Under the pieces are notes generated by a model. That model was not told the DNA's origin and made no database searches. It saw only the letters and a program-made list of their open reading frames with translations. A stretch of 64,000 nt of DNA, from positions 13,821,765 through 13,885,764 of the forward strand of contig OZ022243.1 of the NCBI GenBank assembly GCA_963978895.1, read 5' to 3'. Below are positions 56,201 to 64,000 of this stretch, piece by piece. Both the position numbers and the translations under genes were made by a program. Within the stretch, counting starts at the first letter, position 1. Each line of letters begins with the position of its first letter. The DNA is from Erpobdella octoculata. Its lineage: Eukaryota > Annelida > Clitellata > Hirudinida > Erpobdellidae.

Positions 56201-59200
56201 AGCATGTCACATACAAAACTCTGATACTAAAATATCTTTAAGAAGATATATACATCAGTCAATATAATATTATGATTGTATCGAGTATTTTTGGAATTTG
56301 GTTGCAAGGTCATATTTGTATGCAGATTGCTCACTTTCACAACACAGTCGACCAACAGATCTTACCCTGCCAGCAACCAATGATGCTTGATTCGGCTCGT
56401 TTCTTTGAAAAACTGATTAAAAACTTTCATAAAGGTTAATACTTTGTTTGTGTTAAAAGTGTATAAAATATAGCATAATGTTTTTGTATTTTGCACAAAT
56501 AACAATATATTGTTTATACAAGAGGGCTCTTCAGAAAAATCTTGGTCAAATTCATCTGAACTAGAAGAATATGTGAATAGATTGGAACAAGCTGCAGATA
56601 AATTCATGAAGGATATCAGATGTTTAAGAAAGTGTCATTGGTTGATTCATGAAAAGGTAGTTTTTTTGTTGGTTTTTTTAAATTTTAATGATTACTAAAA
56701 TAAAAATTATTTAAAAACAAATGTATATTATGTATGAAAGTTTAAAACAATTTTTTTATATATTCTCAACAATGTTGATATGCTCAATAAATTAAATTTA
56801 ACAAGTAATGGAAAAAAACGAGTTTTTCAACACAAACTTTGATTTCAAATACACTCGATTTAAAAATAAGAAAGATGTTCAAATGAAATTTTTTTTTCTT
56901 AATTGAATCATGTATTGTCATCCAATATAAAGCTATGCTGAAAGTTTCAGCTTCCTAGCTAGTCAAAAAGCTGGTTAAATTTTACTTGCAAGATTTGCGT
57001 ACAGAGAAAGCCACAGACACACACACACACACAAACAGAGATTGTAACCTAAATAAAAGTTTGTAAAAATTGCAGAACCCTTTATATATATTGAATTTTT
57101 TAGAGCAGTGATAAAACATTGTTAAAAAGTTAGACTTATTTATTATTTTGGAAAATTTTAAAAATTAAAGGTGAGATTATATGCAAAATTTCAATGAATG
57201 GTGGTGGTTTGATAGTTTTTACTTTCAAATTTTTCCACAAGCAAACAAGCAAGACCCATAGCAAATTAAAAATGAACCTTTATTTGTGTATATGTTTTAA
57301 ATGCATTATTTATTAATAAAAAAATATAACGATCTGTTGATCTTTCAATTTTTTTCATCTGCTAAATTTGCTTAATCATATTTAATTGTCAGGTAATGGG
57401 TCTTATAAATACAGATATAGTTAAAAAACTACCAATCTGGAAAGTTGAATTATTGGAAATCAGACAGATAATGGGAGACCTCACAAAGCAGGTGGTTATC
57501 TATTATAATATAAGCGGTTTTTTCTCTTTGTTTCTAATTTTTTCAGAAAATTTAAAAATTTAGGGATTCATGGCAGAGAGTATGAAATCATGGAAATATC
57601 ACTGGGATGTGCAATTGTATAAGGCACTTGAACATCAATATCAAAGAGGACTTGTTTCTCTTAATGACAACCTTCCTGAAATTAAAGTCGACCTTTTTTT
57701 CAAGTAAATTTTATTTATTGATTTGATTTTATTTCAAATTTAATTTTTACTAGAAAAAAATTCTTTTTAATATGATTTTTTTAGATAATAAATTGAGAAT
57801 TCTATTTTTAAGGTTCACAAAAAATTTGTCATTTGTATTTTTATTTACAGTCATCAACAAGTGGAGTTTCGACCTCCTATTGAAGAACTTCGAGCAAAAT
57901 ATTTCAGAGAATTAAAAAAATTCTGCAGCATTCCAAGCATCTTCAAAGGAGTTGGAGATAGAGCAGGAGGGGATGGCATGTTTTTGTCCATCTATGATAA
58001 AAATGCAGAAGTTTTGGCACGATGTTTTCAACAAGCCAGTCAATTATTTAAAGATCTTAATAACGTACCTGATATATTTAAGGTATATTATTGAAACCTA
58101 CAGTAGATTTTTATAAGATTTATTTAATAGATGATCAGATGAAATTTTATTTTAATTAGTCATGGGTTGCTCTTGGAACACTGAATTTGGAAGAACAAGC
58201 CTGTTTACTTCTGCAGGAAATGACTGATTGGGAACAAAATTTTAAATATTTAAAGTTGAAAAGCAAAGATATGGACAAAATTCCAAAGTGGGCAAAAATT
58301 TAAAATAATTTTTAAAATACCATAAAATATTTGTGTTAATAATTATAAAAAAGTTTATAATATAATGATAGTATTTACGAAATTTTGTTTGAAAATATTG
58401 TGATAATATTTATGGCAACATTTATTAAAATATTTTAATTAGAGCTGCACTGATTAATGGCATGTAAGTTTCATTGACCATGTCAGAAATGTAAAAAAAA
58501 AGTGCGACTACCTTCCCCCATGATCATTGATTTTTACTCAATAGAAAATGCGGTGTGATAGCCAAGTAATAGTCATGTAACCTATCAGTAAAGGGCGTAA
58601 GGGCCCTATTATTGTTTTTGGGAGGGCCACACACCATAGCCCTTGCACTGGAGGCTCATTAGGTACCCTAGTGGATGATGGACTTGCAAAAAATTGTATT
58701 ACAAACTGCTTTTTTGTTATTAACTGAACAATGGTTAACTACAAGTTTAAAAATTTCAATCAAAATTGTGATGTGATAGATTGCTAAAATTGTGATAGAG
58801 GCGCTGGTGGCAGAGCAGTAGAGCGTTCACCTGTCGATCGTTATGTCGGCAGTTCGAACCTGGCCGGCGTCAACAGCGTAACTCCCTTAAGCAAGGAGTT
58901 CACTCCCATTGCTAAAAGGGTAGGCGCCTATAAATGTCTGCCTCTGCAAGTACCCTTTCTCGCCTTCGAGCAAGACTTGTCTTGGAAAAGGCGTGTGAAA
59001 GAGAAAACAAATACCAAAGGGCAATAAAAAAAGGGCAATATTCATGAAAATACTTATGACAATATTTATGAAAATACTTATGACAATATTTATAAAAATA
59101 CTTATGACAATATTTATAAAAACGAATTTAATTTGACCAAAACTTTAAAAAATTAACTTGTAATTTAGTGAGATGAAGATTGGATGTGTAACAATAAATG

Positions 59201-62200
59201 TCATCCCACTGAAGTTAACCATAGAAGATCACATACAACATCTGTTTGAAGCTCTGGTGATCAGTCTGAAGAAATCAATTTTTGTTCACATCAATAAAAT
59301 AGAAAATTTTATTGATTCAGGATACGAGATGTTTGCTATTTCTCCTCAGAATTTTGAAGAAATCAATGCATTAAATATGAAACATGTTGAATCTATGAAG
59401 GACTCACAAAAGGTTGGTGGAGAAGAAAAGTAAAATTCAATTGGTTGCAATCATTCAATAAAACAACTAAGAAATCTATTTATTTTATTATAAAAACAAA
59501 TTAAAAACATAAACAGAAATTTTGTCAAATTAAATTTTTATCAAATGAAGCAAAAAACAAAGTTTTTTAAAACACACTTTTATATTTTTACACTATTCAA
59601 TTGTTAATCAGTTCGGAGGTATGTTTAAAATTTAAGTCTCTAGCTCATCGGGAGGTTAGTTTAAAATCGATTGCAAAATTTGACGACAGACAGACAGAGA
59701 AGTCGAATTAAGTAAAAGTGTGTAAAAAGGGTTTTTCACAGGAAAATAAATAATTTTTATTAGGTTAGGGAATCATAAAATAAAATGAATGCAAAAAAAA
59801 TTAATGTTAAACAAAGCCTAATTAAAAAAACTGGATGTAGAACAAGGTTGGAGTGGAAAAATGTAGGTTATTAGCAAAAAACCAATATAAGTATGAATTA
59901 AGGTTATGAATTTGTTAAAGGTTGTACGGGCAAAATCAGTTGGAAAGAAATAAATGTCTAGAACACAGACCATGCGAATGTACAATAGAGTTTTTAAGGT
60001 TTGTGAAATGAGTTAGCTAACCCCGTGAGACACTCAAACTGATCAATGCATGTGAACTCCTTGCTTAAGGGAGCTACCATGGTGAAACCAGTGAGATTCA
60101 AACCGCCGACGTATAAACAGACAGGCAAACACTTTACCGCTTTACCACCACTGCCATAATTACCAGTGTTGTTCGGTAACAAAGTAAAAGTAACGTGTTA
60201 CTTTACTTAAATACATCCGACATACTTTTAGCCTGTACCAAAGTACAGATTATTTTCAGTACTCTTACTTGTAACGAAGTAATATTTTCGGACTTACTTT
60301 TACTTCGTTACTTTTCCAGGACAAAGCGTTACAAAGTACTGTAAAAAATTAATAAAACAACATAAAGTCTAAATCGAGGTATTATTAATTATCTATGATT
60401 ATTAACGTATGCACTTCCAAACCCCATTTTACTTTTATGTTAGTAGTATTGAAGCTTGTGGATGGAGCTAAGATTTTTGCTGTCATACTTGTTTTGGTGT
60501 ACAATAGATTGTTCAATCAATCAATTAAATTTTATTGCACTATTTTTTTCACAACGGAAAACAGTGATATAAGTGAATTTAGTAAGAGAAGTAGGAAGAG
60601 AGTTCCAGAGAAAGAGACAAGAGTAGAAACAAATAAAGGAAAAACGAGTTTTTCAACACAAACTTTGATTTCAAATACACTCGATTTAGAAATATGAAAA
60701 ATGTTCAAATTGAGTTTTTTTTTAATTGAATCATTTATTGTCATTCAATATAAAGCTGTGCTGAAAATTTCAGCTTCCTAGCTAGTCAAAAAGCTGGTGA
60801 AATTTTACTTGCTAAATTTGCATACAGAGAAAAACACACAAACAGATTGTAACCTAAATAAAGTTTGTAAAAAAGAGGGTTTAGCAAAAGAATGCTTAAC
60901 AGTAAAGATGCGAAAGTGGCTAAGAGAGATTATTATGAAATCTTCCGAAGGAGCGAACGTGAACAGTGGTGGCGAAGATAGGCGGAACAACAATGAACTT
61001 AATAATGAACACCCATGTCAAAATGTTCAGATTTGAATCAATGGAAACTAAAACGTTTAGGTTCACTTCCTTGCAGTGCAAACCTAATGCAATTATGAGG
61101 ACTTAGTTATGTTAAAATTGAACAAGCATTTGTGAGGCTATCCTGACATGTATCGTTTTTATATTGATTGATGAAAAGTTTTGTCAGTTGATAGATTGAT
61201 TAGGGCAGTAGCGTTTGAAAGACAATGGAATTACGATAAAATAGAGTTATAGATGATTGACGAATGACCATTACGAAAGTGGCTTCAGTACTTTTACTTT
61301 TTACTTTAAAAGTAATTTTAAAGTGTTCTTACTTTTTACTTTTACTTAAGTACATTTTTTAGCAAATACTTTTACTTTTACTTAAGTAACTTTTTCAGGC
61401 GCTACTTGTACTTTTACTTAAGTACTGAAACATAGTACTTTTTCCAACAATGTTTATTTATAGAAATTTTTAAACATGAAACGTTTTTAAAAAAATGATA
61501 TTAAGTGTTTTATTCACAAAAAATTTTAATGCACAAAATTATGTAGTCTGGGGGTTAATAAAATGTGCACAATCCACTTTTTGTGAAATATGAAAAGGCT
61601 CCAAGTATATGGGATAATTCGAAGCTCTACTAATATTACAGCAATACAAATGAAATGATCAAAAGCATAAAACATCATAAAAATATTTATATCCACAAAT
61701 TGATATGATAAAATTTCACAGTTTCTACTAACTATAAATGTAAAACACAAACACACAAACTTATGCAAAAAAATACTTGTTATGATTATTTTTAATGGTA
61801 TCAGGACAATATATCCCTGGACAATATATTCCCGGACATCATCTTCTCGGAAAATATTCCTCTGGAAAATATCCCCTTGGATAATGTTGTTCATTAAATA
61901 CTTTTTAGCATAATTATGTACCCCACCAACAAAGCTTTTTTTATGTACTGTATATATAAACTAGCTGTGCTTTTGGTTAAATTTTGTTTCAGTTTTTGTG
62001 AGAATTTAATGAGGCTTTGTTAAATAATGAACAATCCCACAAACATAAAACTTGTTAAAAAAGGAACAATTCCACAAACATAAAGCTTGAACTTAAAGTG
62101 CCAGCTCAACAACCAATCAAAAATAAAGTGAAACAATGGCTATTATTTTTGTTAATAAAGGCAATCATATAGTTCCTTTGATTAATAAGCAAATTAAAAA

Positions 62201-63617
62201 ATTATTTCACAAGTTCAAAATTTGAATTTTAAAGTTAAATTTTTTTAAGATTCATCAGATTGTGGTTGTTTCAGGTGAAAGAACTCTTTGAATTAATTTA
62301 TGTCAAGAACAGATTACTCGTTTCTTCAGCAGGAGTTGGATTGGATGCTCTTGGAAATTTGAGCACGAAATGGAGTAAGTTTGAATTGATGTTGAGGAGT
62401 CATGAGGAGAAAATGAAAAATGAGGTTATATTATTGTTTATTATTTATAAATTCATAATATTTTTTTATTTTTAAGCTTAGCAATTCAATACTAAATATG
62501 TTTTATAGATGGAAGTAATGCGAAACAATTCAGTTTCAAAATGTGAAGAATTTGAAACTGAAGTCAATAGATTTGTAAAAAAATTATCTCGTTTGAGAGA
62601 GGATAATTCAAATTTAAATCAGGCCAGCTCATTAGATGGAATTGAAGACCTTAAAGAAGTGGCCATGGAGTTTAATGATTTGAAAAGCAAGAAAAATTCT
62701 CTAATGTTAGATTTTGTACATAACTTCTTATATAATCTCCCAGCCTCAACCACTCGCTCAGTTTGGAATGCTGATCAAATAGATTGACATGGTCAATGTT
62801 CACTAAGCCCATCCTTAGGCAAAAGCCTATCCTTAAGCAATCATTAGGCATTGTATACACATGTGCACACACACACACATACACAAAGGTTAACTGTTGC
62901 TTAAAAAAAGACAAAAAAACCTAGTATTAAATATTCAATTTTACCAAGAGGTGCAAATTATTTTTTTTGTTATAGAAAAGAGTGTGAACTTTTTGGAATA
63001 CAAAAACCAAATATGCAAGCTTACTCAAAAATTGAAAAAGACATGGAAGCAACATTGGCTGTTCTTGAAACACTGATGGAATTTCAAAGTGGAATTAAGA
63101 AATATGAATCCGAGCCATGGATAACATTGAGGCATGTGAGATTTTTTTTTTAATGAAATAAATAGAAAAATAATTTTTCTTATTTTAAACAGAACAAAGT
63201 ATTTTTCATTTGACTCCTTTCTGGATCAGTGGATTGACAAGTTTGAAACTGAGAAAGGCTCAACTTTTATATCTAGTGTCTTACAAGAAATCAAGTTCTA
63301 TAAGGTAAGTTTTTTTTTCAAATTAAATTGCTTTTCTAATGAACAGAATAATAAATTACAATGTATTTACTATTTAATTAAATTAATGGTCAGATTTGTT
63401 TTTTTATTTATTTGATGATTTTAATAACCATTTCATACAGGAAATGATTCCAGTATTAAAGTGGGTTAGAGGAGATGCATTTTCAGATGAAAACTGGATT
63501 GAATTGTTTTCTCTGATGTGCCTGCCAAATTATGACAAAATGAATGTTACTCAACTTACATTTGGAGATGTATTGGAACACAGCCATGAAATTTTTGCTA
63601 GAATTGATCAGATAAAG
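40980..63617 (+). CDS. DYNC2H1: Cytoplasmic dynein-2 heavy chain, N-terminal part (21 coding exons, continues past the window)
   Basis: This is the heavy chain of the retrograde intraflagellar transport motor, acting in cilia with its intermediate and light intermediate chains. The assembled exons encode about 1,222 residues that align collinearly with the N-terminal tail of animal DYNC2H1; the family is about 4,300 residues, so the linker, AAA ring and microtubule-binding domain lie to the right. Strong landmarks: IVLLREVRTLTCMGFVLP, QLYKALEHQYQRGL, EFRPPIEELRAKYFREL, IFKGVGD, LISLKKSI-like VISLKKSIFVH, and EMIPVLKWVRGD. Start: ATG at 41009 (a second ATG follows at once) in an exon that begins with 5' UTR at 40980, so a further upstream non-coding exon exists. 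All exon phases join without stops. Introns are short unless invaded by transposons. Confidence 0.93.
41303..41570 (+). CDS. DYNC2H1: DYNC2H1 coding exon 2
   Basis: VKSLMCRENIKSLVFCKAKP through LLEKDNFEISQQMQALLEEI; acceptor TTTTAAG, donor GTAAGT, ends in phase 1. Confidence 0.88.
41571..42200. other. DYNC2H1 intron 2, left part
   Basis: AT-rich intron sequence before the hAT insertion. No other element boundaries identified. Confidence 0.6.
42201..43953 (-). mobile_element. hAT element in DYNC2H1 intron 2
   Basis: Ends CAGGGCCAT and inverse of CAGGGCCGT, flanked by the perfect 8-bp duplication CATGGTGG (42193-42200 and 43954-43961). On minus it holds a decayed transposase: GGKRDIQKILQDTFGRRIIYVHC with HQLHFVV at 43380-43500, a middle part at 42973-43218, and a C-terminal PIGVSTATCKSSFSTLMW at 42600-42680, separated by stops. 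Related in sequence to the element at 51571. Confidence 0.88.
43962..44637. other. DYNC2H1 intron 2, right part
   Basis: AT-rich; nothing else recognised. Confidence 0.5.
44638..44723 (+). CDS. DYNC2H1: DYNC2H1 coding exon 3
   Basis: EVKSVAIESEYWERLSRSNE; 86 bp, donor GTATGT, phase 0 at the end. Lies 3.1 kb past exon 2 because a hAT element fills the intron. Confidence 0.82.
44870..45030 (+). mobile_element. tRNA-derived SINE, second subfamily
   Basis: Box A (TGGCAAAGCGGTAAAGCG), box B (GCGGTTCGAATCT), tRNA-like acceptor pairing GACG/CGTC, then body with AGCAAGGAGTTTAC and GAGTGTCTCGCAGAGG. Same subfamily as the minus-strand copy at 60000. Confidence 0.8.
45040..45280 (+). pseudogene. hAT transposase C-terminal fragment (ZBED5/FAM200 type)
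   Basis: Open frame with EFWMMYVLSDQFPH, STCVCETGFSVMINIKLKRR and LTDEHLENLMRAVVS up to a TAA. The pattern TxxCExGFSxxxxIKxKxR is the C-terminal signature of ZBED5/FAM200-like hAT transposases. Nothing upstream extends it; a fragment inside intron 3. Confidence 0.72.
45465..45718. repeat. Foldback repeat, about 73-bp arms
   Basis: Arms 45465-45537 and 45646-45718 are inverted with about four differences (both contain ACCTTAGGTTCTATTTTTGG). Spacer about 108 bp. MITE-like, no target duplication determined. Confidence 0.8.
46151..48340 (-). mobile_element. hAT element inserted in the LINE
   Basis: Ends CAGTGATTAATTAG at 46151 and inverse of CAGTGAATATTTCG at 48340; flanks CTTCTATG (46143-46150) and CTTTTATG (48341-48348) match at 7 of 8 bases. 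Subterminal GTTTCAG/TTTCGTTT repeats at both ends. Transposase on minus in pieces: KVTICCDGWTTKDLTSSYLG, VMLVVSDSGANMKKAVRVLQ, WMPCMAHSLQLVI, LLASEWSKLEEMTNLLQPF, and C-terminal MDILAAPASEAYVERIFSLC near 46480-46530. Stops and frame changes make it inactive. Confidence 0.88.
48541..48700. repeat. G-rich GGGGGAAATGTCC tandem-like insert
   Basis: Degenerate repeats of GGGGGAAATGTCCTA lie between two copies of one roughly 83-bp LINE segment (48460-48540 and, split by the MITE, 48700-49337). Confidence 0.65.
48715..49258 (+). mobile_element. hAT derivative retaining a BED-finger exon
   Basis: Ends TAGGGTTGCACCGAAAACCG and inverse of TAGGGTTGCACCGGACTTGG, perfect 8-bp duplication CTTGCAAC at 48707-48714 and 49259-49266. 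After an acceptor (TTATTTATTTCAG near 48847) it encodes CKHCYTELSRGK... LLTHLRSKHP, a BED zinc finger (CxxC...HxxxxH). The rest of the transposase is deleted; 544 bp. Confidence 0.9.
50520..50697 (+). CDS. DYNC2H1: DYNC2H1 coding exon 4
   Basis: VFSDLFCQISKDFENL, VLEVSEKTRDVLDDLWRVTE; acceptor TTTTGATTAG, donor GTAAGA, ends in phase 1. Confidence 0.88.
50767..50999 (+). CDS. DYNC2H1: DYNC2H1 coding exon 5
   Basis: LDLQICIQSKFSAVDIWHEN and NCEVLTGQYWKNSSDRRWKG (family HLTGQVW motif); ends LNQ in phase 0. Confidence 0.9.
51210..51532 (+). CDS. DYNC2H1: DYNC2H1 coding exon 6
   Basis: ILKIRATIAKAESLLSSSE through LIARPNISNDLQFE; the following intron starts GTTAGG, phase 2. Reading on into the intron gives a false C-terminus. 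Confidence 0.88.
51571..53201 (-). mobile_element. hAT element in DYNC2H1 intron 6
   Basis: Ends TAGAGGTGCACCGATAATG and inverse of TAGAGATGCACCGATTATC; flanks TTTAAAAT and TTTGAAAA match imperfectly. Minus-strand transposase traces (IATVKILGLRSSANALLQGH; HLVVRDAIESEVMVKLFFQF) parallel those at 42973-43511. Removing it leaves an intron of about 130 bp. Confidence 0.8.
53298..53445 (+). CDS. DYNC2H1: DYNC2H1 coding exon 7
   Basis: KEKLLSQLLVFIEEQKNYLE to LIELQKIEMK; joins exon 6 across the intron that holds a hAT element; donor GTTATT, phase 0. Confidence 0.87.
53517..53677 (+). CDS. DYNC2H1: DYNC2H1 coding exon 8
   Basis: LENVTNLGNMLLKKISNFGN to LFLDWSRDAQDFFND; matches the family DDWSRDIQ stretch; ends in phase 2. 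Confidence 0.88.
53760..53955 (+). CDS. DYNC2H1: DYNC2H1 coding exon 9
   Basis: MELNSKSGKLEVVFGEKL, IVLLREVRTLTCMGFVLP, YGIILKQ. The donor CAG|GTTATT at 53955 is the first of six tandem copies. Confidence 0.93.
53945..54079 (+). repeat. 22-bp minisatellite repeating the exon 9 splice donor
   Basis: Six tandem units spanning the exon-intron border. AAACAG|GTTATT recurs with CAG ending at 53955, 53977, 53999, 54021, 54043 and 54065; the fourth has GTTAAT. Only the first is used in the inferred protein. Confidence 0.95.
54290..56035 (+). repeat. Family C interspersed repeat, interrupted by piggyBac
   Basis: Left part 54290-54468 (CATGTATTGTCATCCAACAT, AAGTTTCAGCCTCCTAGCTA, CAAAAAGCTGGTTAA) and right part 55938-56035 (TTAAATTTTACTTGCAAGAT, AGAAAGCCACACACAAACAG) are continuous in the uninterrupted copy at 56806. 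Confidence 0.85.
54469..55937 (+). mobile_element. piggyBac-type element, internally deleted
   Basis: 1,469 bp between TTAA at 54465-54468 and TTAA at 55938-55941. Terminal repeats CCCGTTTTAGACC and inverse CCCGTTTAGGTCC. From about 54994 the plus strand reads LKEAMELILDDDDSIEVDIL, PPDAS, VTDEYANEEEM, the acidic N-terminus of piggyBac transposases. Later come FETPQWCFA and LFYTDEMNSCTVEETK, the region before the catalytic core. A Cys-containing C-terminal ORF (55418-55606) follows. Stops and the missing DDD core make it non-autonomous. Confidence 0.88.
56326..56434 (+). CDS. DYNC2H1: DYNC2H1 coding exon 10
   Basis: IAHFHNTVDQQILPCQQPMM, LDSARFFEKLIKNFHK; short exon too small for an ORF of its own, found by family order (AHFYNSIDQQM); acceptor GTATGCAG, ends in phase 1. 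Confidence 0.88.
56523..56656 (+). CDS. DYNC2H1: DYNC2H1 coding exon 11
   Basis: GSSEKSWSNSSELEEYVNRL, RCLRKCHWLIHEK; donor GTAGTT, phase 0. Confidence 0.87.
56806..57075 (+). repeat. Family C repeat, uninterrupted copy
   Basis: Contains the same ordered blocks as 54290-56035 including CAAAAAGCTGGTTAAATTTT without a gap, and a (CA)n-like run at 57014-57035. It lies in DYNC2H1 intron 11. Confidence 0.85.
57176..57275 (+). repeat. Diverged family D/C core
   Basis: Has AAAATTTCAATGAATGG, TTTTTACTTTCAAATTTTTC and CAAGCAAACAAGCAAGACCC, the order seen at 19260 and 25205. Confidence 0.5.
57393..57491 (+). CDS. DYNC2H1: DYNC2H1 coding exon 12
   Basis: VMGLINTDIVKKLPIWKVEL to MGDLTKQ; 99 bp, phase 0 both sides. 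Confidence 0.85.
57564..57703 (+). CDS. DYNC2H1: DYNC2H1 coding exon 13
   Basis: GFMAESMKSWKYHWDVQLYK, LEHQYQRGLVSLNDNLPEIK; donor GTAAAT, ends in phase 2. Confidence 0.9.
57851..58082 (+). CDS. DYNC2H1: DYNC2H1 coding exon 14
   Basis: VEFRPPIEELRAKYFRELKK, SIFKGVGDRAGGDGMF, QQASQLFKDLNN; the best conserved exon in the window; phase 0 at the end. Confidence 0.94.
58160..58287 (+). CDS. DYNC2H1: DYNC2H1 coding exon 15
   Basis: SWVALGTLNLEEQACLLLQE, MTDWEQNFKYLKLKSKDMDK; donor GTGGGC is weak but gives the phase 2 needed for exon 16. Confidence 0.83.
58288..58796. other. DYNC2H1 intron 15, left part
   Basis: AT-rich; a weak repeat start at 58440 (TTAGAGCTGCACTGATTAATG) resembles the hAT end at 51571. 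No gene. Confidence 0.45.
58797..59037 (+). mobile_element. tRNA-derived SINE, longest copy
   Basis: Same head as 38163 (GAGGCGCTGGTGGCAGAGC; box B GGCAGTTCGAACC), body AAGCAAGGAGTTCACTCCC, then TGCCTCTGCAAGTACCC and CTTGTCTTGGAAAAGGCG, ending in AAAGGGCAATAAAA. Inside DYNC2H1 intron 15. Confidence 0.85.
59038..59120. repeat. 24-25 bp tandem repeat at the SINE 3' end
   Basis: Three to four units with AATACTTATGACAATATTTA; may be the amplified SINE tail. Confidence 0.8.
59169..59412 (+). CDS. DYNC2H1: DYNC2H1 coding exon 16
   Basis: EMKIGCVTINVIPLKLTIED, FEALVISLKKSIFVHINKIE; donor GTTGGT, phase 0. Confidence 0.9.
59555..59745 (+). repeat. Family C-related repeat
   Basis: AAATTTAAGTCTCTAGCTCA, GAGGTTAGTTTAAAATCGAT, TGCAAAATTTGACGACAGAC; matches the opposite-strand copy at 6670-6745. 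Confidence 0.65.
60000..60158 (-). mobile_element. tRNA-derived SINE, minus orientation
   Basis: On minus: GGCAGTGGTGGTAAAGCGG (box A region), CGGTTTGAATCTCAC (box B), then AAGCAAGGAGTTCACATGCA and GAGTGTCTCACGGGG. Same subfamily as 44870. Confidence 0.78.
60164..61452. mobile_element. Probable hAT-like element with TACTTTTACTT subterminal repeats
   Basis: Begins CAGTGTTGTTCGG and ends with the inverse of CATTGTTGGAAAAAG; both ends carry AAGTAAAAGTAA-type repeats in opposite orientation. No transposase or target duplication identified; a family C copy is nested at 60635. Confidence 0.6.
60635..60872 (+). repeat. Family C repeat nested in the 60164 element
   Basis: TCAACACAAACTTTGATTTC, GCTTCCTAGCTAGTCAAAAA, TTTACTTGCTAAATTTGCAT; as in 56806. 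Confidence 0.82.
61453..62274. other. DYNC2H1 intron 16, right part
   Basis: Contains degenerate TGGACAATAT/CCTGGAAAATAT tandem units at 61800-61885 and a duplicated CCCACAAACATAAAACTT-like segment at 62030-62090. The 122-codon minus ORF at 61526-61894 shows no domain. No gene. Confidence 0.5.
62275..62424 (+). CDS. DYNC2H1: DYNC2H1 coding exon 17
   Basis: VKELFELIYVKNRLLVSSAG, STKWSKFELMLRSHEEKMK; acceptor TTGTTTCAG, phase 0 both ends. Confidence 0.9.
62509..62705 (+). CDS. DYNC2H1: DYNC2H1 coding exon 18
   Basis: MEVMRNNSVSKCEEFETEVN, EVAMEFNDLKSKKNSL; donor AT|GTTAGA chosen because it gives the phase 2 needed downstream. Confidence 0.82.
62976..63131 (+). CDS. DYNC2H1: DYNC2H1 coding exon 19 (GC donor)
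   Basis: KECELFGIQKPNMQAYSKIE, VLETLMEFQSGIKKYESEPW. Only the GC donor TTGAG|GCATGT keeps phase 2 into exon 20 (ITLR then TKYFSFDSF); the nearby GTGAGA would shift the frame. Confidence 0.82.
63193..63304 (+). CDS. DYNC2H1: DYNC2H1 coding exon 20
   Basis: TKYFSFDSFLDQWIDKFETE, FISSVLQEIKFYK; donor GTAAGT, phase 0. Confidence 0.87.
63441..63617 (+). CDS. DYNC2H1: DYNC2H1 coding exon 21 (last in window)
   Basis: EMIPVLKWVRGDAFSDENWI, LTFGDVLEHSHEIFARIDQI; donor AAG|GTTAAT. The protein continues outside the window. Confidence 0.9.
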
Positions 63618-64000
63618 GTTAATGAGTTAAATACATAATAACGTTGTTTTGCTTTAATATGTGGCTTACTTTTTAAATGAGATTGATTCCTTTTTATACC
63701 AAAAAGGTTGATATTCATAAGTTTTTTCAAAGTTAAATAAAAGTATCTTGTGTTTATATGCACTAACATAGCAACATTCTAACATACACAAACCTAAATG
63801 ATTAATCTGAACTTAAATTCGTTCAACCTTATTTCATATACTTTCATTTAACGTGTGTGAAGTTAGCCTCGAGGCTGGCAATGCTAATTAAAAATTAAAA
63901 TAAATTGCTTGCCCTGGGGCTATGCTATACATTGTTGGATGGGGTCTAAAAAATGAAATCGAATGGTATATTTGGATTGTTTTCGGTTCAACAAATAAAA
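63618..64000. other. Start of the next DYNC2H1 intron
   Basis: Sequence after donor AAG|GTTAAT; AT-rich and featureless to the window edge. Confidence 0.6.

Noticed and set aside
61526..61894. 122-codon minus ORF inside DYNC2H1 intron 16
   Set aside because: Low-complexity, no domain, covers degenerate tandem repeats; no splice or promoter support.

Overview
This window comes from an invertebrate animal with an AT-rich, repeat-laden nuclear genome. Evidence for an animal: short exons with canonical splice sites, a ciliary dynein heavy chain, histone-type RNA stem-loops, tRNA-derived SINEs, and Helitron, hAT, piggyBac, Penelope and LINE elements side by side. The phylum cannot be fixed from the sequence alone.

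One host gene is clear: the 5' part of the cytoplasmic dynein-2 (intraflagellar transport) heavy chain, DYNC2H1, on the + strand. It has 21 coding exons from 41009 to 63617 (about 1,222 codons, tail region) and runs off the right edge before the motor domain. I assigned exon borders by hand; all phases join. Two isolated exon-like ORFs (21069-21288 on +, 22146-22380 on -) may belong to unknown host genes.

Layout. 1-2.3 kb: a LINE keeping ORF1 and endonuclease but no reverse transcriptase (RT). 5.4-10.4 kb: Helitron-type elements, a long palindrome, a probable solo LTR and long (AT)n tracts. 10.4-12.4 kb: a Penelope-like element (RT plus GIY-YIG) followed by a hammerhead ribozyme. 12.4-13.3 kb: a broken autonomous Helitron with an intact 3' terminus. 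13.6-15.1 kb: a decayed CR1-group LINE. 16.6-18.2 kb: an almost pure 1.5-kb (AAAT)n array. 18-26 kb: mostly non-coding, with a foldback element. 26.3-28.1 kb: a convergent Helitron pair. 28.5-31.7 kb: a nearly full RTE-type LINE. 32.3 kb: four tandem histone 3' stem-loops. 33-36 kb: a Penelope fragment invaded by a hAT, itself invaded by a hAT MITE. 37.6-40.5 kb: Helitron, SINE and an inverted hAT pair. 41-64 kb: the dynein gene, whose long introns are largely nested transposons.

The genes other than dynein do not form a pathway; they are independent mobile elements at different stages of decay. Points of most interest are the hammerhead ribozyme, the histone stem-loop tetramer, a minisatellite that repeats a dynein 5' splice site six times, and the recurrent tail-to-tail Helitron pairing.
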